From NCBI GenBank assembly GCA_023375785.1, contig SZWC01001500.1, positions 93,029 to 157,028 of the forward strand: a DNA stretch of 64,000 bases, read 5' to 3'. Below, one piece after another: positions 10,904 to 21,110 of this stretch (its first letter is position 1; every line of letters starts with the position of its first letter). The notes under the pieces are model-generated. The model made no database searches and had not been told where the DNA came from. It was given only the letters and a program-made list of their open reading frames with translations. The DNA is from Penium margaritaceum. Lineage: Eukaryota; Streptophyta; Zygnematophyceae; Desmidiales; Peniaceae. Made by a program: the position numbers and the translations under genes.

Positions 10904-10916
10904 GGGCCCATAACCC
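10904..10916 (-). other. Primer-binding site of B1 (anticodon-arm type)
   Basis: The minus strand reads GGGTTATGGGCCC two bases inside the 5' LTR. This is complementary to the anticodon arm of initiator-Met tRNA, the half-tRNA priming known for Drosophila copia. B2 has nearly the same site at 33219-33231. Confidence 0.75.
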
Positions 10917-11158
10917 TTTGTCAATGCGCCGGATAGCAACGGTCTAGAAAACGGGTCTCGACATGGGAGGCCGCAACCCGCTCTTGGTATTGCAACCAAG
11001 ATAGCATATCACCCTCGAACGAGGGATCCACACTTTAGGTTCGTTTGGTTGCAACCTCACAAAGTCCGCATGTTGGTCTTTAGTGTCTACCTTTGGTTGG
11101 ACACTCTGTGAGGAGTCTCAAAGGCAAGAACTATAAATGGATGCATGCAAGGTACAAG

Positions 11159-11166
11159 CTTTTATA
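11159..11166 (-). promoter_or_regulatory. TATA box in B1 5' LTR
   Basis: TATAAAAG on the minus strand, about 405 bp into the LTR and conserved in both LTRs, is the likely core promoter of the element. Confidence 0.65.
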
Positions 11167-11333
11167 CTTGTAGAGATTTTGCTAAAGCTTCTGCTTTTAG
11201 TGGCTCCACTGGAGCCAACCTCAACCTACAGTCCTACTTGGCGCGTCCTTAGACCGCCAAGTGTCATCCTCAAGGCAGGCTCTAGTCAGCTTCCTAGAAG
11301 CTTCCTGTCCCAGTTTTGGCCACAAAGAAAACT

Positions 11334-11404
11334 GCGGCCGTCACGGGGTTTGAACCCGCTACCTCTCGTTTGAGACTCCGGTGCCTAATCAACCAAGCCA
11401 AAAA
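11334..11404 (-). other. tRNA-like module in B1 5' LTR
   Basis: A-box-like TGGCTTGGTTGATTAGGC and B-box-like GGTTCAAACCC are 44 nt apart, the spacing of a true tRNA gene. The B box is in a 5-bp stem with a 7-nt loop. The acceptor stem is absent. It lies in U3, upstream of the TATA box. Confidence 0.65.
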
Positions 11405-11576
11405 GGTATGGTTCCTATGATGAGCCACAGGGGACATACCCATTATGGGCAGTGCATTCCTGGCCCATCTCAGAGCAGACCAAGGGGACATACTCCATAG
11501 AGCAGTGCATGCCTTGTCTGTATGTGTAGCTAGCCAGCTAGGCAGTGGACAAGGTGCATACTATTTCAACAAGATG

Positions 11577-12440
11577 CGTGGTCACCAGTACAATGCTGAA
11601 GGCCGTCGCTTAGGAGCATGCTGCTGATCTCCTGGTTCCAGCGCCGAACGAGTGCTTCAGGCCGTAGAGGGCCTTCCGTAGCCGGCAGACTCCTCCAGTG
11701 CCATCGTTGAAGCCTAGAGGCTGCACCATGTAGAGCTCCTCGCCCTCCAGTGAACCATGGAGGAAGGCGTTGCTCACGTCCATCGGATGCAGCTCCCACC
11801 CATGCTGAGCAACCAGACTGAAGAGCGCTCGACTCGTGGAGAATCGGCCAACTGGGGCAAAGATCTGGTTGTAATCGACCCAAGGGACCTGAGCAAACCC
11901 CTTGGCTGTGAGGCGGGCCTTGTACTTGTCCAAGGACCCGTCGGGCTTTCATTTGCGCCGAAAGACCCACTTGGCACCAATGGCCTTCCGACCTGGAGAA
12001 AGGTCGACGAGGTCATACACATGGTGCTGTCGGATAGTAGCGAGGTCGTCAGCGCAAGCAGCATCCCAGTGTGCGTCCTCAGGAGAGGCTCGAGCCTCAC
12101 GGAGTGTGGCTGGGTCCTCCGGGCGTGCTATGGAGCTGAGTAAGAGAGCGTGTGTGTCTCGATCTCCATGTGGGATGCGTGCGAGTGCAGCCATGAGAGC
12201 ATGCCGATGCTTGTGATGGAGCATGGCGTAGCCCAGTGCAGAGCCAGGGTGAAGGTCTGCGATGACAGCCGAAGTGGTCGGGCCAAGGGCCTTGGTGCCA
12301 GGGTCCCCACTCAAGACCGTAGGAGTGGAAGAGACACGTGGAGCGACAGGGGGCTGAGACTCCACAGGGCGAGGTATTGCGGTCTAAACGCTAACCGACG
12401 GCCTGGGTCGGAGGTTGCTGCCTGGGCCACGCGTGTAGCG
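11577..12440 (-). pseudogene. A3 reverse transcriptase, N-terminal part
   Basis: This stretch shows the copia RT start (WVFRRK), [16 protein letters not shown], the FAPVGRFSTSRALF stretch and MDVSNAFLHGSLEG. It ends at B1; the rest of RT resumes at 5788. Upstream is the conserved HPGSALGYAMLHH segment also seen in A1. A few breaks are present. Confidence 0.85.
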
Positions 12441-12960
12441 CGGTAGGGCAGGAGACAGCACCGAGTCTGACGGGCCGGCGGAGGTGGACAGGGCTGTTGG
12501 GCCGGACGGACCAGTGGACGCGACTGGGGCTGTCGGCCCGGAGGGGCCAGCAGGTGTGACTGGGGCGGCTGGCCCGAAGGGGCCAGCGGACGTGACTGGG
12601 GCCGCTAGCTCGGAGGGGCCAGCGGGCACGACTGGGGCGGCAGGCCCGGAGGGGCCAGCGGATGCGACTGGGGCCGCTGGCTCGGAGGGGCCAGCGGGCA
12701 CGACTGGGGCGGCTAGCTTGGAAGGACTGGTGGAAATGACTAGGGCGACTGGCCTGGAGGGACCAGTGGACACGACTGGGACCGCCGGCCTGTAGGGGCT
12801 AGCGGGCGCGTTTGGGGCTGCCGGCCTGGAGGGGCCAGCGGACGCATCTGGGACTGTCGGCCCGGAGGGGCCAGCGGTCGCATCTGGAACCGTCGGTCCC
12901 GTGGGGCCAACGGGCGCGACAGGGGCTACTGGCTTAGAGGGACTAAGTGATGTGCCACCC
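12440..12960 (-). repeat. A3 12-residue periodic linker
   Basis: In the pol frame the sequence repeats a 12-residue unit of the form xxSAGPSGPAAP for about 13 copies, more diverged than in A1. It separates integrase from RT. Confidence 0.8.
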
Positions 12961-14405
12961 AGAAGCGGCAGGACGGAGGACGGACTCACCACTCCCCCAT
13001 GCGACGGGAGGGACACCGACGAGCCGGAACAAACAAGATCGCGTGAAAACAGCTCCTCAAAGAAGAGGGCATCGTGAGACTCGACGATGTAGTGTCGAGA
13101 GGGATCCCAGAAGCGCCAAGCCTTGGACTGACGAGAGACATTGAGAAAGATGCAAGGAATTTCGCGCGGGGCGAGCTTGTCGTCTTGCTCAGGGGCGGGC
13201 ATCCAGACAATGGCCACACAACCCCACACGCGAGTAGGACGGAGGTCGGCTCGCTGACCGCACCAGTGCTGGTACGGCGTGGACTGGCGGGAAAGGGATT
13301 TGTGAGGAATCCGGTACCGGACCCATGTCATGTACGCCATGGCTTCAAAGTAGAATCCATCGTAGAGGCAAGACTCAACCCGCATGGTGTGGACGGCATC
13401 GGCCATGGTACAGTTCCACCTCTCCGAGACGCCGTTCTGGACAGGCGTGTAGGGCGCGGGCGTCTCATGGTGGATACCACGGGAGGCAAGAAACGTCATG
13501 GTCTCGCCCATGTACTCACCACCGCGATCGGAACGAAAGCGGTGAAGAGGTTGACCACACTCGCGCTCCGCAACAACAAGCCAGTCCTAAATGGCATGGG
13601 CGACATCGCTCTTTTGCCGAAGGCAGAAGACAAAGTGGTAGCGAGAGTAGTCGTCAATGAGGGTGAGGACACAACTGCCATGCTCTCCGACGGACTCGGT
13701 AGGGAGAGGACCCATGACGTTGGAATGGACCAGGTCAAGAGAGGCGGATGCACGGGAGTAGGATAAAGGGTATGTGGACCGGTGCATCTTGCCCTAAGCG
13801 CAATCAACGCACTCCGTGGGACACGGCAAAGGGAAATTCTTAAGGTAAAGTCCCTTGGCCGACTGGGTGCGGAGCATGCTGTCGACGACAGCAGAGTGGA
13901 CGTGGCAAAGGCGGCGGTGCAAGAGACGGGTGTGCTGCCGAGAAAGCGTGCTGGTGACAAGCACATGGCCTGCGGTGGCCGACGAGGAGGTGACAGAGGG
14001 AGAGGAAGACAGACCAGGCACGTGCCACAGGTTGCCACTGGCGGTGGCGTGGAGAACGACAAGACCGGACATACGCAACGACACAGTGCCAACACCACGC
14101 GAATGCACAATGTCCATGCTCATGCGGTCAAGGGCAGTAAGAGACAGGAGGCTGAGCTCAAGACGGGGGACGAAAATGACATCGCTCAGGAAGACATCAT
14201 CGGCAGGACCACGGAAACGAACGACACCAACGTCGCGGACAGGTAACACGTGGCCGTAGCCCGTCCGGACCCCGCAGACATGGCCAACAGAACCAAGCAT
14301 ACTGAAGGCCTCGCGAGAGGCCATCATGTGATGCGTGGCCCCGGAGTCAATGGTCCAGGTCTCGGCCGGGTCGTGGACCGGAGTCGCTAGATCGCTATCA
14401 TTCAC
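12960..14405 (-). pseudogene. A3 protease, GAG-pre-integrase and integrase region
   Basis: The protease motif TIDSGATHHMM is near 14340, the GAG-pre-integrase HRRLCHVHSA segment near 13930, and the integrase core (LDLVHSNVMGPL, RSDRGGEYMGE, NGVSERWN) between about 13790 and 13400. The integrase C-terminal WDPSRHYIVESHDALFFEE lies near 13100. Several breaks are present, but all three integrase acidic positions can still be read. Confidence 0.85.
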
Positions 14406-14449
14406 ATGACAGCAAGCAAGAGACGCGGACGCGGTGGAAGGGGGTGCAA

Positions 14450-15871
14450 AACAAGGCTGCCAATCATCAAGCTACGCGATGTCGTCATGGAGGGGGATAG
14501 GGGAGACCATGGGAGACGGCAAGACAGACGAGGAGGAAGGGCACGACCGCAACTCAGTCTCAGTCATGCAGGGTGAGGGGGTCAAGCAGGAGGTGGCACA
14601 ACTCGCAATTCCCTGGGGGGGAGGGCGAGATAGGCCGAGCTGGAGTTGAATGAACTGCTCCAACTGTCGCTCACGCATGGACGGCCCGAAAATGTAGACG
14701 GAGTGCGGAGTGACGGCGCTAGAGCCCGGATAGAAGGAAGAATGCCCTGGTGAAGGGAACGGCGGCGTCGACGGCTACGAATGATGTTGCTAAGGAGCTG
14801 GCGTCTGTGGGGCCGGGGTCGCGGTCGGAGGAGTGGAGCTGTTGGACGGGGTCGAGGCGTTGGAGGCGGCGACAGTGACGGCGGCAGAGGCAAGACGACG
14901 CTCCCACTGGCGACGCATGGTGGCGATGACACGAGCCTCCTCCGTCAGTAGCGGGCACGTGTACCACCCATGCCCTAGCTGGCCAGAGTTGTGGCAAACC
15001 GAGCCAGTGCCACTGGACCCACTTGACTGTTGCTACTGCTGTTGTTGCTGACCCTTGCCCTTCTTGCCCGGACGCTCCTTCTTTCCCGGCAATGAGGAGC
15101 TGGTGGAAGTTGCTGCTGCTGGGGAGGCGACGGCCACCGAGGCGACGGCAGGTGAGGCGAGGGCGTGTGTGCACTGGAGGCGGAACTCCAGATGAGCTTC
15201 CTCAATCCTGAGTAAGAGGTCATATGCCCATGGCATGAGGGTGCCCTGGGCCACCATGGTGGAGAGGACCTCCTGGGAGTAGTGGATGAAGATTTCCGCG
15301 TACGCACTGGTGGCACCGCACTTGATGGTGAGGAGCGCGGTGAGAGGGGGTGGAGCAGAGGTGCCGAGGCGACGGAGGATGTCCTCAGCCCGTTGCCAGA
15401 TGCGGTGACTGTCTCGGTCTCTCCCATGTGCAGGGAGTTGAAGTCTCGTAGTAGATGGCTGGTCTCAGCCTCTCTGGATAGACGATGGGGTCGAGTGAGA
15501 ACATGCCATGCGGCAGTAGGGTCTGGTGTCTCGCCATAGGTGAAGTCGCCGAGGAAGGGCTCTAGGGCTAGGCGGGACGTCAGAGGAGCAACGGGGACGA
15601 GAGCGCGTGCGGCGCAACCAGCGTCATAGAGCTGGTCGGCCGGGGTGGAGTCATACGGAAGGGTGTAGTATGCCCACAAGCCCTCACCCTGCACCCAGAT
15701 GCGGAAGCTGAGCTCCGAGCTTTGAAACTGCTCGCCGGCCTGGAGTGGCGGGGGCTGCGTCTCAAAGTCCTTGGGCCTACGACCGCCCAGAGTGGGGCCA
15801 AGGACTAAGGTCACAGTTTGCCACTGGCGCTGAGTCTGTAGCTGCGCAAGGTAATGCGTAGCAACAGACAC
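14450..15871 (-). pseudogene. A3 gag region
   Basis: The start ATG at 15871 opens MSVATHYLAQLQTQ. The conserved copia gag stretch KDFETQPPPLQAGEQF and FRIWVQGEGLWAYY has a clear counterpart in family C gag (FETPPPLYDSDKEFDWW). A zinc-knuckle-like segment ending LGHGWYTC lies near 14970-15000 and resembles the knuckle in D1. Several breaks are present. Confidence 0.75.
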
Positions 15872-17442
15872 AGCGCGGCTTGCGTGCCCAGGAGGGATGA
15901 AAGGCAGCGGGCCACTAGTGTGAGTCCGAGAGGCCGACGGCTGTAGTGGCGCAAGCTGTTACGTCAAAGCGGTAAGCAATTGTTGGATGGCGGCTAAGGG
16001 GTCGGAGGCGTCAGCGACGGAGCCTGTGGACTACTGTTGCTGCTATTGCTGCTGGTGTAGCTGCTGGTGCAGCTGTTGGTGCAGCTGTTGCTGCTACTGC
16101 AGCTGTTGTTGCTACCGCATCTGCTGCTGCTCTGGTGGCTGCTGCAGCTATTGCAAGAAAAGGGGGGGGGGTAACCCCCCTTGGGGTCCCCCCAACGAAG
16201 GAGGATCCCTCCCTAGTGGGGCTGTTAGCCATGGTCTTGGTGCCCCTTTCTCCGTTTTTTCCTCTATAGTTTTTGTGTACTGCTGATGTCAACAGTGACT
16301 TCAGCCTAGGACGGTTGACATCAGCAGCTGTTGCTTGCGTTATCTGCTGCTGCTGCTATGGAGTTTCTTCCCCCCTCCTCCCTTTTTTGTGTGTGTTGAT
16401 GATGTCAGCAGTGACGTCAGCAGTCTCGTCAACAGAAGGCTTCTGATGTCAGCAGCGGTTGTTGCTGGAGCCACTTCTGTGCGACTGCAGTTACTACTAC
16501 TGCTGCTGTTGCTACTACCACTGCTGCTGCTGATCTGCTGTTGCAGCAACTGCTGCGGCTACTACTGCTGCCGCTGCTGCGGTTGTTGGTATAGTTGCGG
16601 AGGCTGCAACTACTGTAGATGCTCCTACTGCTGCTGCTGCTGTTGCTGCTTCTGCTGTTGCTGCTGCTAAGCTGCTGTGTGCTGCTGCGACTACTGTTGT
16701 GGTTGTGGTGGTGGCGGTAGCCACGTCAATGCTGTTGACAGGGTGGGGGATTATTTTTCTCCTTCATTTTTTTTCCTTTCCTTTCGCTTGTCACAGCGAG
16801 CTCATTGCTCGCTGCAAGCAGCATGCTGCAAGCAGTGAGCTCGCTGCTCGTTGTGAGCAGCAAGCTTGCTGTCAGCAGCTTGCTGCTCGGTGCGAGCAAA
16901 GGGCTACAGGCAACTGCAGCTGTCGCTACTGCTGCTGTTGTTCGCTGCTGTTTTTGCTCGCTGTTGCTGTTGTTGCTTGCTGGTGCTGCTACTATTGTTG
17001 CTCGTTGCTGCTGCTGCTGGCTGCTGCTGTGGGCTGCTGTTGTTGCGAGCTGCTACGAGCTACTGCTGCTGCTGGTAGTTGCTGCGCACCGTTGCTTGCT
17101 GCCATTGATTGCTGCTGCTGCAAGCTGCCGCTACTGCTGTGGGCTGATGCGGCAAGCCACTCCACCTGGAGGACGTCACCACATGCGTCGATGCCAGCAA
17201 GCGCCTGACGTGGCCTGCCGCTCACCTCCTCGCGTCCAACGTGGGGGTGAGTGCTCCCGGATAAAATCCGGCAGCATTTCCCCTGGCCTAGTGGCCGTGG
17301 GAAAGTTCTTCACGCCACCACCAGGCAGGTCAATGCTGTTCGGAAAAATCCGGCAGCATTTTCCCTGCACTGGCACAAATGGGGGTCCGCCGACGTAGTT
17401 AGGCACATGTACGCCAGTCGTCTGCTGCTGCTGCTACGTTGT
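15872..17442 (-). repeat. A3 leader with CAG/CAA-rich tract
   Basis: Between the primer site and gag, the sense strand is mostly impure CAG, CAA and CAN triplets (core about 16020-17130), with homopolymer G/C and T runs near 16155-16200 and 16760. It has many open frames of poly-Leu, Cys, Ala or Gln, which are composition effects. A palindromic TGACGTCA lies at 16412-16419. Confidence 0.75.
17257..17372 (-). other. Duplicated AGGGGAAATGCTG motif after A3 primer site
   Basis: Two copies of a sense motif AGGG(G)AAATGCTGCCGGAT lie about 83 nt apart (around 17355-17366 and 17272-17284). The second runs into a perfect hairpin, CCGGAT-loop-ATCCGG (17257-17271). The pair recurs at the same distance from the primer site in A2. 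Function unknown; a packaging or dimer signal is possible. Confidence 0.5.
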
Positions 17443-17455
17443 GGCTCTGATACTA
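17443..17455 (-). other. Primer-binding site of A3 (tRNA 3'-end type)
   Basis: The minus strand reads TAGTATCAGAGCC next to the 5' LTR, one base off the plant initiator-Met primer site TGGTATCAGAGCC. Confidence 0.8.
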
Positions 17456-18304
17456 AAATGGAAACTACACTAGAGCGCAGGCTGGGGCAGTGGCGGTGTT
17501 GATGCAGCGTGCGGGCTTCCACGCAAGTTGCTTAGTCTGCTGCGCCCTCAGTCTGCTTTTCTAGAGTTGAAGTCTGAGTGCTCTGGATTGGTTACTCAGA
17601 AACGCACGCGCCAGTGTTAGCGGCAGAAAGCAGCTCAAAACTGGAAGTAACTGATTAGGAGTGAAGAATGAGCAACAATGGGAGACCCCTCCAAGTTCTA
17701 GCTCCCCTCCACTAGTGTAGAACTTGTTACTCAGCTAACCAGCCAATCAGGAAATAGTCCTTGACCTATTCTCGGGCAGGTAGGGTTTTCTCGGTGAGCC
17801 CTACCAGATGCCCGATAGCCCAAAACCCGGGCGTCATCTGTTTTGCCTAAAAATTGGACCATACCATAATACCAACGCCACAGTCGTGCGGTCTGAATCA
17901 GCTAGAAAAAGAACAGCAAAGAGTTATGGCTGCCCGAACCTAGGCAGTGCCTATGACGGCCCATGATGCCAAAAAGTGCCATGCAGCAAGAGACATGGAC
18001 CCTAGGCAGAGCATGATGCTGGAGACGCAATGGCACAATCATAATTGGTGCTGGGTTCATGAAGACAGCATCTGCGGTGGCAGTGACCGCCGGTGGCCCG
18101 ACGGCGAAGGAGGCCTGCCGATGGAGTTGAGCACGTTGCCGGAGGGAGGAGGCTCCAGCAAACTGCGAGTAGGCCTCAGCGTGTGTCGGCTCCACCGGAC
18201 GACACTCCAACAACGTCGAGTCTCGTCGTCAGTCATCTGCACACCGGAGTACACAAGCCGGGAGGATACAACAGAGCACAATGAAAGATGCACAAAAACC
18301 AACA
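17456..18304 (-). repeat. 5' LTR of A3
   Basis: This 849-bp LTR ends in CCAACA (plus strand) at 18304. It is followed directly by AGGTC and then by the continuing A2 LTR. It is the closest partner of 3810-4665, at about 90% by eye over the first 400 bp. Confidence 0.85.
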
Positions 18305-18496
18305 AGGTCTGCCAATGGAGCTGAGCACATAAGAGCGAGTAGGCTCCAACAAGATGCGTGTAGGCGTCAGCGTGCGTTAGCTCCACCAGACGACACTCCA
18401 GCAGCGTCATGTCTCGCCGTCATTCATCTGCATGCCGATGTACTCAAGCCGGGAGGACACAATAGAGTACAGTGAGAGATGTGTGAAAAACCAACA
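18305..18496 (-). repeat. Proximal fragment of A2 3' LTR
   Basis: The sequence starts at AGGTCTGCCAATGG and ends with CCAACA at 18496. It matches the last part of the A2 5' LTR (about 26632-26777). On a first look it makes the neighbouring LTR seem internally duplicated, but it is the interrupted half of the host LTR. The sense PPT of A2 lies just above it (18497-18510). Confidence 0.8.
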
Positions 18497-18579
18497 CTTC
18501 CTCGTGACTCACAAGCGCAGTGCACATGGACGGGCAGAGAACACAGAGGCCAAGCGGACAGGTGTAGAGAGAGAAGACC

Positions 18580-20340
18580 TCAAGGACGCACACCAACCGC
18601 GCTCACAACCTTCTTTAACAAGTCACGCTTTAATGCCTTGGTGAAGAAGTCAGCCACTTGCTGTGCTGACTCAGTCCACACGATGCTGATGCTGCCGCCA
18701 TGCAACAATGAATGCACATAGTAATACTTGACATGTAGGTACTTTGTGGGAGTGTGATGCACACCGTCATTGTCAGCAATGGCCATGGCACTCTCATTGT
18801 CACAGTGCAACGTGATGGACGGGACTGAGTGACGCAACTTGGACAACAGGCAACGCAGGCACACACTCTCATATGCACCAGAACCAAGGGCCACATACTC
18901 AGCCTCAGCAGTGTTGTGTGCAATGCAGCCTTGCTTGTCGTTGCGCCAGGAAACAGCCGTGCTGCCGACCATAAAGATCTAGCCAGTTCGACTCTTACTC
19001 CGGACTGCCTGGCCAGTCACTGTCTGTATAGCCTACCGCAACAACGGACGGCTGTCGATGAAGTATGAGGCCTCGCCGTGGGGTCGAGACGACACAGCCC
19101 GGTACCCAAACCGCAACCACAAAGTGGAGGTGACGCAGCTCTTGAGAGAACTTGGCTAGTAGGTTGACGGCGAACGCAATGTCTGGTCGTGTCGTCGTCG
19201 CCAGGAACATCAGTGACCCGATGACAAGTAGATACGTGGTCACATCGATTGGCTCCCCCACAACGGCTGGATCGGTGCTCTCGAGCTTCGCCTGTCCATC
19301 GGGTGACATGGGTGAGGATACTCTCGGTACAAGGGAGAGGTCTTCAGCGAACTGCCGTGACAAATTTTGGATGTAGGCGGCCTGATGAACGTACAGGATA
19401 CCCAAGGAGCGATCATGCTCAAGCTCCATGCCCCGAAAGACTCAAGTTGACCCGAGGTCCTTCATCTGGTAGGCGGCATGCAACAGGTCCTTGAGTCGTT
19501 GGATGGCAGCTGCATCCGGTGCTGTGACGCGATGAGCAGGTTGTCGACATACACCAGGACAGCGACCTAAGTCTAGCCTCGCGGACTAATGAACAGTGTG
19601 GGATTGGTAGTGCTACGAAGGAGACCGCCGCTGATAAGCGTACAACTGATCTCCTGATTCCAGCAGTGGGGTGACTACTTCAGGCCATAGAGGGCCTTCC
19701 GCAGCTTCCAGACCTTGCCGGAGCCATTGTCGAAGCCGGAAGGTTGCGTCATGTACAGTTCGTCGTCGTCAAGTGAGCCATGTAGAAAGGCGATGCTTAC
19801 ATCCATCTGGTGCAGCTCCCACCCATGTTGGGCAACCAGGCTGAACAAAGCCCGGCTAGTGGAGAACCGACCGACCGGGGCAAGGATCTGGTCATAGTCC
19901 ATCCCAGAGACCTAAGCAAATCCCTTGGCCGTAAGACGGGCCTTGTACTTGTCCAAAGACCCATCCGGCTTGCACTTGCGCCGGAGGATCCACTTGGCGC
20001 CGATGGCCTTTCTGCCGAGGGGAAGGTCGACAAGCTCGTAGATGTGATGTTGCAAAATGGCGGCAAGCTTGTCAGCGTATGTAGCCTCCCAGTGTGCGGC
20101 CTCGGGAGACGCCCGAGCCTCACTTAGGGTGGCTGGATCCTCTGGGCGTTCTGTGGGTTGGACTGTGAGTGCGTGTGCGTCTCACGCTCCAGGTGGTGTA
20201 CTTGTGAGGGTGGCTGTGACGGCATATCGATGCTCCTCATGGAGCATGGCGTAGCCCAAGGCTTACCTCCTATGTAGGTTAGTGATGACTGCCAAATTGG
20301 CCAAAGCAAGTGCTTTGGTTCTCGGGTCCCCACTCACGAC
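18580..20340 (-). pseudogene. A2 reverse transcriptase and RNase H region
   Basis: Conserved pieces include MDYDQILAPVGRFSTSRALF, MDVSIAFLHGSLDD, the GYTDSDWPGSPE RNase H start, HNTAEAEYVALGSGAYESV and ADFFTKAL. It is clearly the same family as A1 and A3 but with many more breaks, in line with its greater age. Confidence 0.85.
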
Positions 20341-20429
20341 TGTGGGAGTGGGTCTGTCGGGAGGCAGAGAACCTCGTTGGGTGACAGGGGGTTGTGGCGC
20401 GATGAGGCACGAGGCGACAACCTGTGTGC

Positions 20430-21110
20430 TCACTGATGGTCAGGGTCGGAGACTCCTGCCCGGGCCACGTGCTGACGCAGGCGGTGCGGCCGGCTTGGAG
20501 GTGCCAGCGAATGCATGTAGGACAGTTAGCTCGGAGGGGCTGGCGGACTCGAACGGGGCAACCGGCACAGAGGTGCCATCGGACTCAGATGGGACAGCTG
20601 GCGAACATGGACGGGGCAGTCAGCGCAGAGGTGCCAACAGACGTAGATGGGGCAGCTGGCCCAAAGGGGCTGGTGGACACGGACGGGGCAGCCAATGTAG
20701 AGGTGCCAGCGGTCGCAGATGGGGCACCTTGCCTAGAGGGGCTGGTGGACATAGATGGGGTAGCCGTCGCAAAGGTGCCACCGGACATAGATGGGGTAGC
20801 TATCTCAGAGGGGCTGTCGGACACAGACAGGGCAGTTGGCACAGAGGTTCTAGTGGATGCAGATGGGGCAGCTTGCCAGGAAGGGCTGGCGGACACAGAC
20901 GGGACAGCTAGCGTAGAGGTGCCAGCGGGAGCAGATAGGGCAATTGGCTTGGAGGGACTGGCGGACATAGATGGGGCAGCCGGCGTAAAGGTGTTAGCGG
21001 ACACAAATGGGGCAGCTGGCCTGGAGGGGCTGGCGGACACGAACATGGCAGCTAGTGTAGAGGTGCCAGCGGGCGCTGGCGATGTGACACCCGGATGCGG
21101 CTGGACGAAG
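20430..21110 (-). repeat. A2 12-residue periodic linker
   Basis: About 18 units of 12 residues can be read, with an alternating pattern (SASPSxPAAPxx, then xAGTSTLAAPSV) that gives a 72-bp higher-order period. It sits between integrase and RT, as in A1 and A3. Confidence 0.75.

Larger units (their letters stand above)
5789..11571 (-). mobile_element. Ty1/copia element B1 (innermost level of nest)
   Basis: B1 is 5,783 bp, minus strand, with LTRs of 654 and 653 bp, a primer site next to the 5' LTR, and gag, protease, integrase, RT and RNase H in copia order. Gag through integrase is still open as one 926-residue frame; the RT and RNase H part is broken about three times and carries a foreign D-type segment (7636-7771). 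The gag is of the UBN2/TNT-like kind (starts MADPTQARLEAG), unlike families A and C. LTRs differ at about 20 sites (about 3%), so this is the youngest level of the nest. Confidence 0.92.
10919..11571 (-). repeat. 5' LTR of B1
   Basis: This 653-bp LTR matches 5789-6442 with about 20 differences. It carries TATAAAAG (11159-11166, minus strand) and the tRNA-like module at 11334-11404. Confidence 0.92.
5784..11576. repeat. Target-site duplication around B1 (5784-5788 and 11572-11576)
   Basis: The five bases before the B1 3' LTR are AGGTG and the five after its 5' LTR are AGATG, one mismatch. The flanks on both sides are consecutive parts of one family A RT, as shown by comparison with the same stretch of A1 near 1490-1570. 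This supports a single clean integration. Confidence 0.8.
3810..18304 (-). mobile_element. Ty1/copia element A3 (middle level of nest)
   Basis: A3 runs from its 3' LTR (3810-4665) to its 5' LTR (17456-18304), both about 850 bp. It has a primer site (17443-17455), CAG-rich leader, gag (about 14450-15871), protease and integrase (about 12960-14405), periodic linker (12440-12960), and an RT split by element B1 (5789-11571). Without B1 it would be about 8.7 kb. It sits in the 3' LTR of A2 with a 5-bp duplication, AGGTC/AGGTA. The coding parts have roughly ten breaks besides the B1 insertion. Its two LTRs differ by about 9-10% by eye, intermediate between A2 and B1. Confidence 0.88.

Noticed and set aside
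11334-11404. A functional tRNA gene
   Set aside because: A and B boxes and the T arm are present, but the acceptor ends do not pair and the anticodon arm is poor.
16335-17398. Long poly-Leu, poly-Cys and poly-Ala frames in the leaders (also near 24185, 25245, 51306 and 51377)
   Set aside because: They are translations of impure CAG/CTG triplets, open in several frames at once and without domains.
17456-18496. A tandem LTR-body-LTR-body array made by unequal recombination, with a duplicated 190-bp segment in the middle LTR
   Set aside because: The inner copy ends exactly at an LTR terminus (CCAACA, 18304) and is followed by AGGTC, with the matching AGGTA and LTR half at 3466-3809. Insertion of A3 into the A2 LTR explains all of this.
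20430-21110. CRISPR-like array or satellite from the regular repeats
   Set aside because: Repeats are continuous without unique spacers and are in frame with pol; this is eukaryotic coding repeat.
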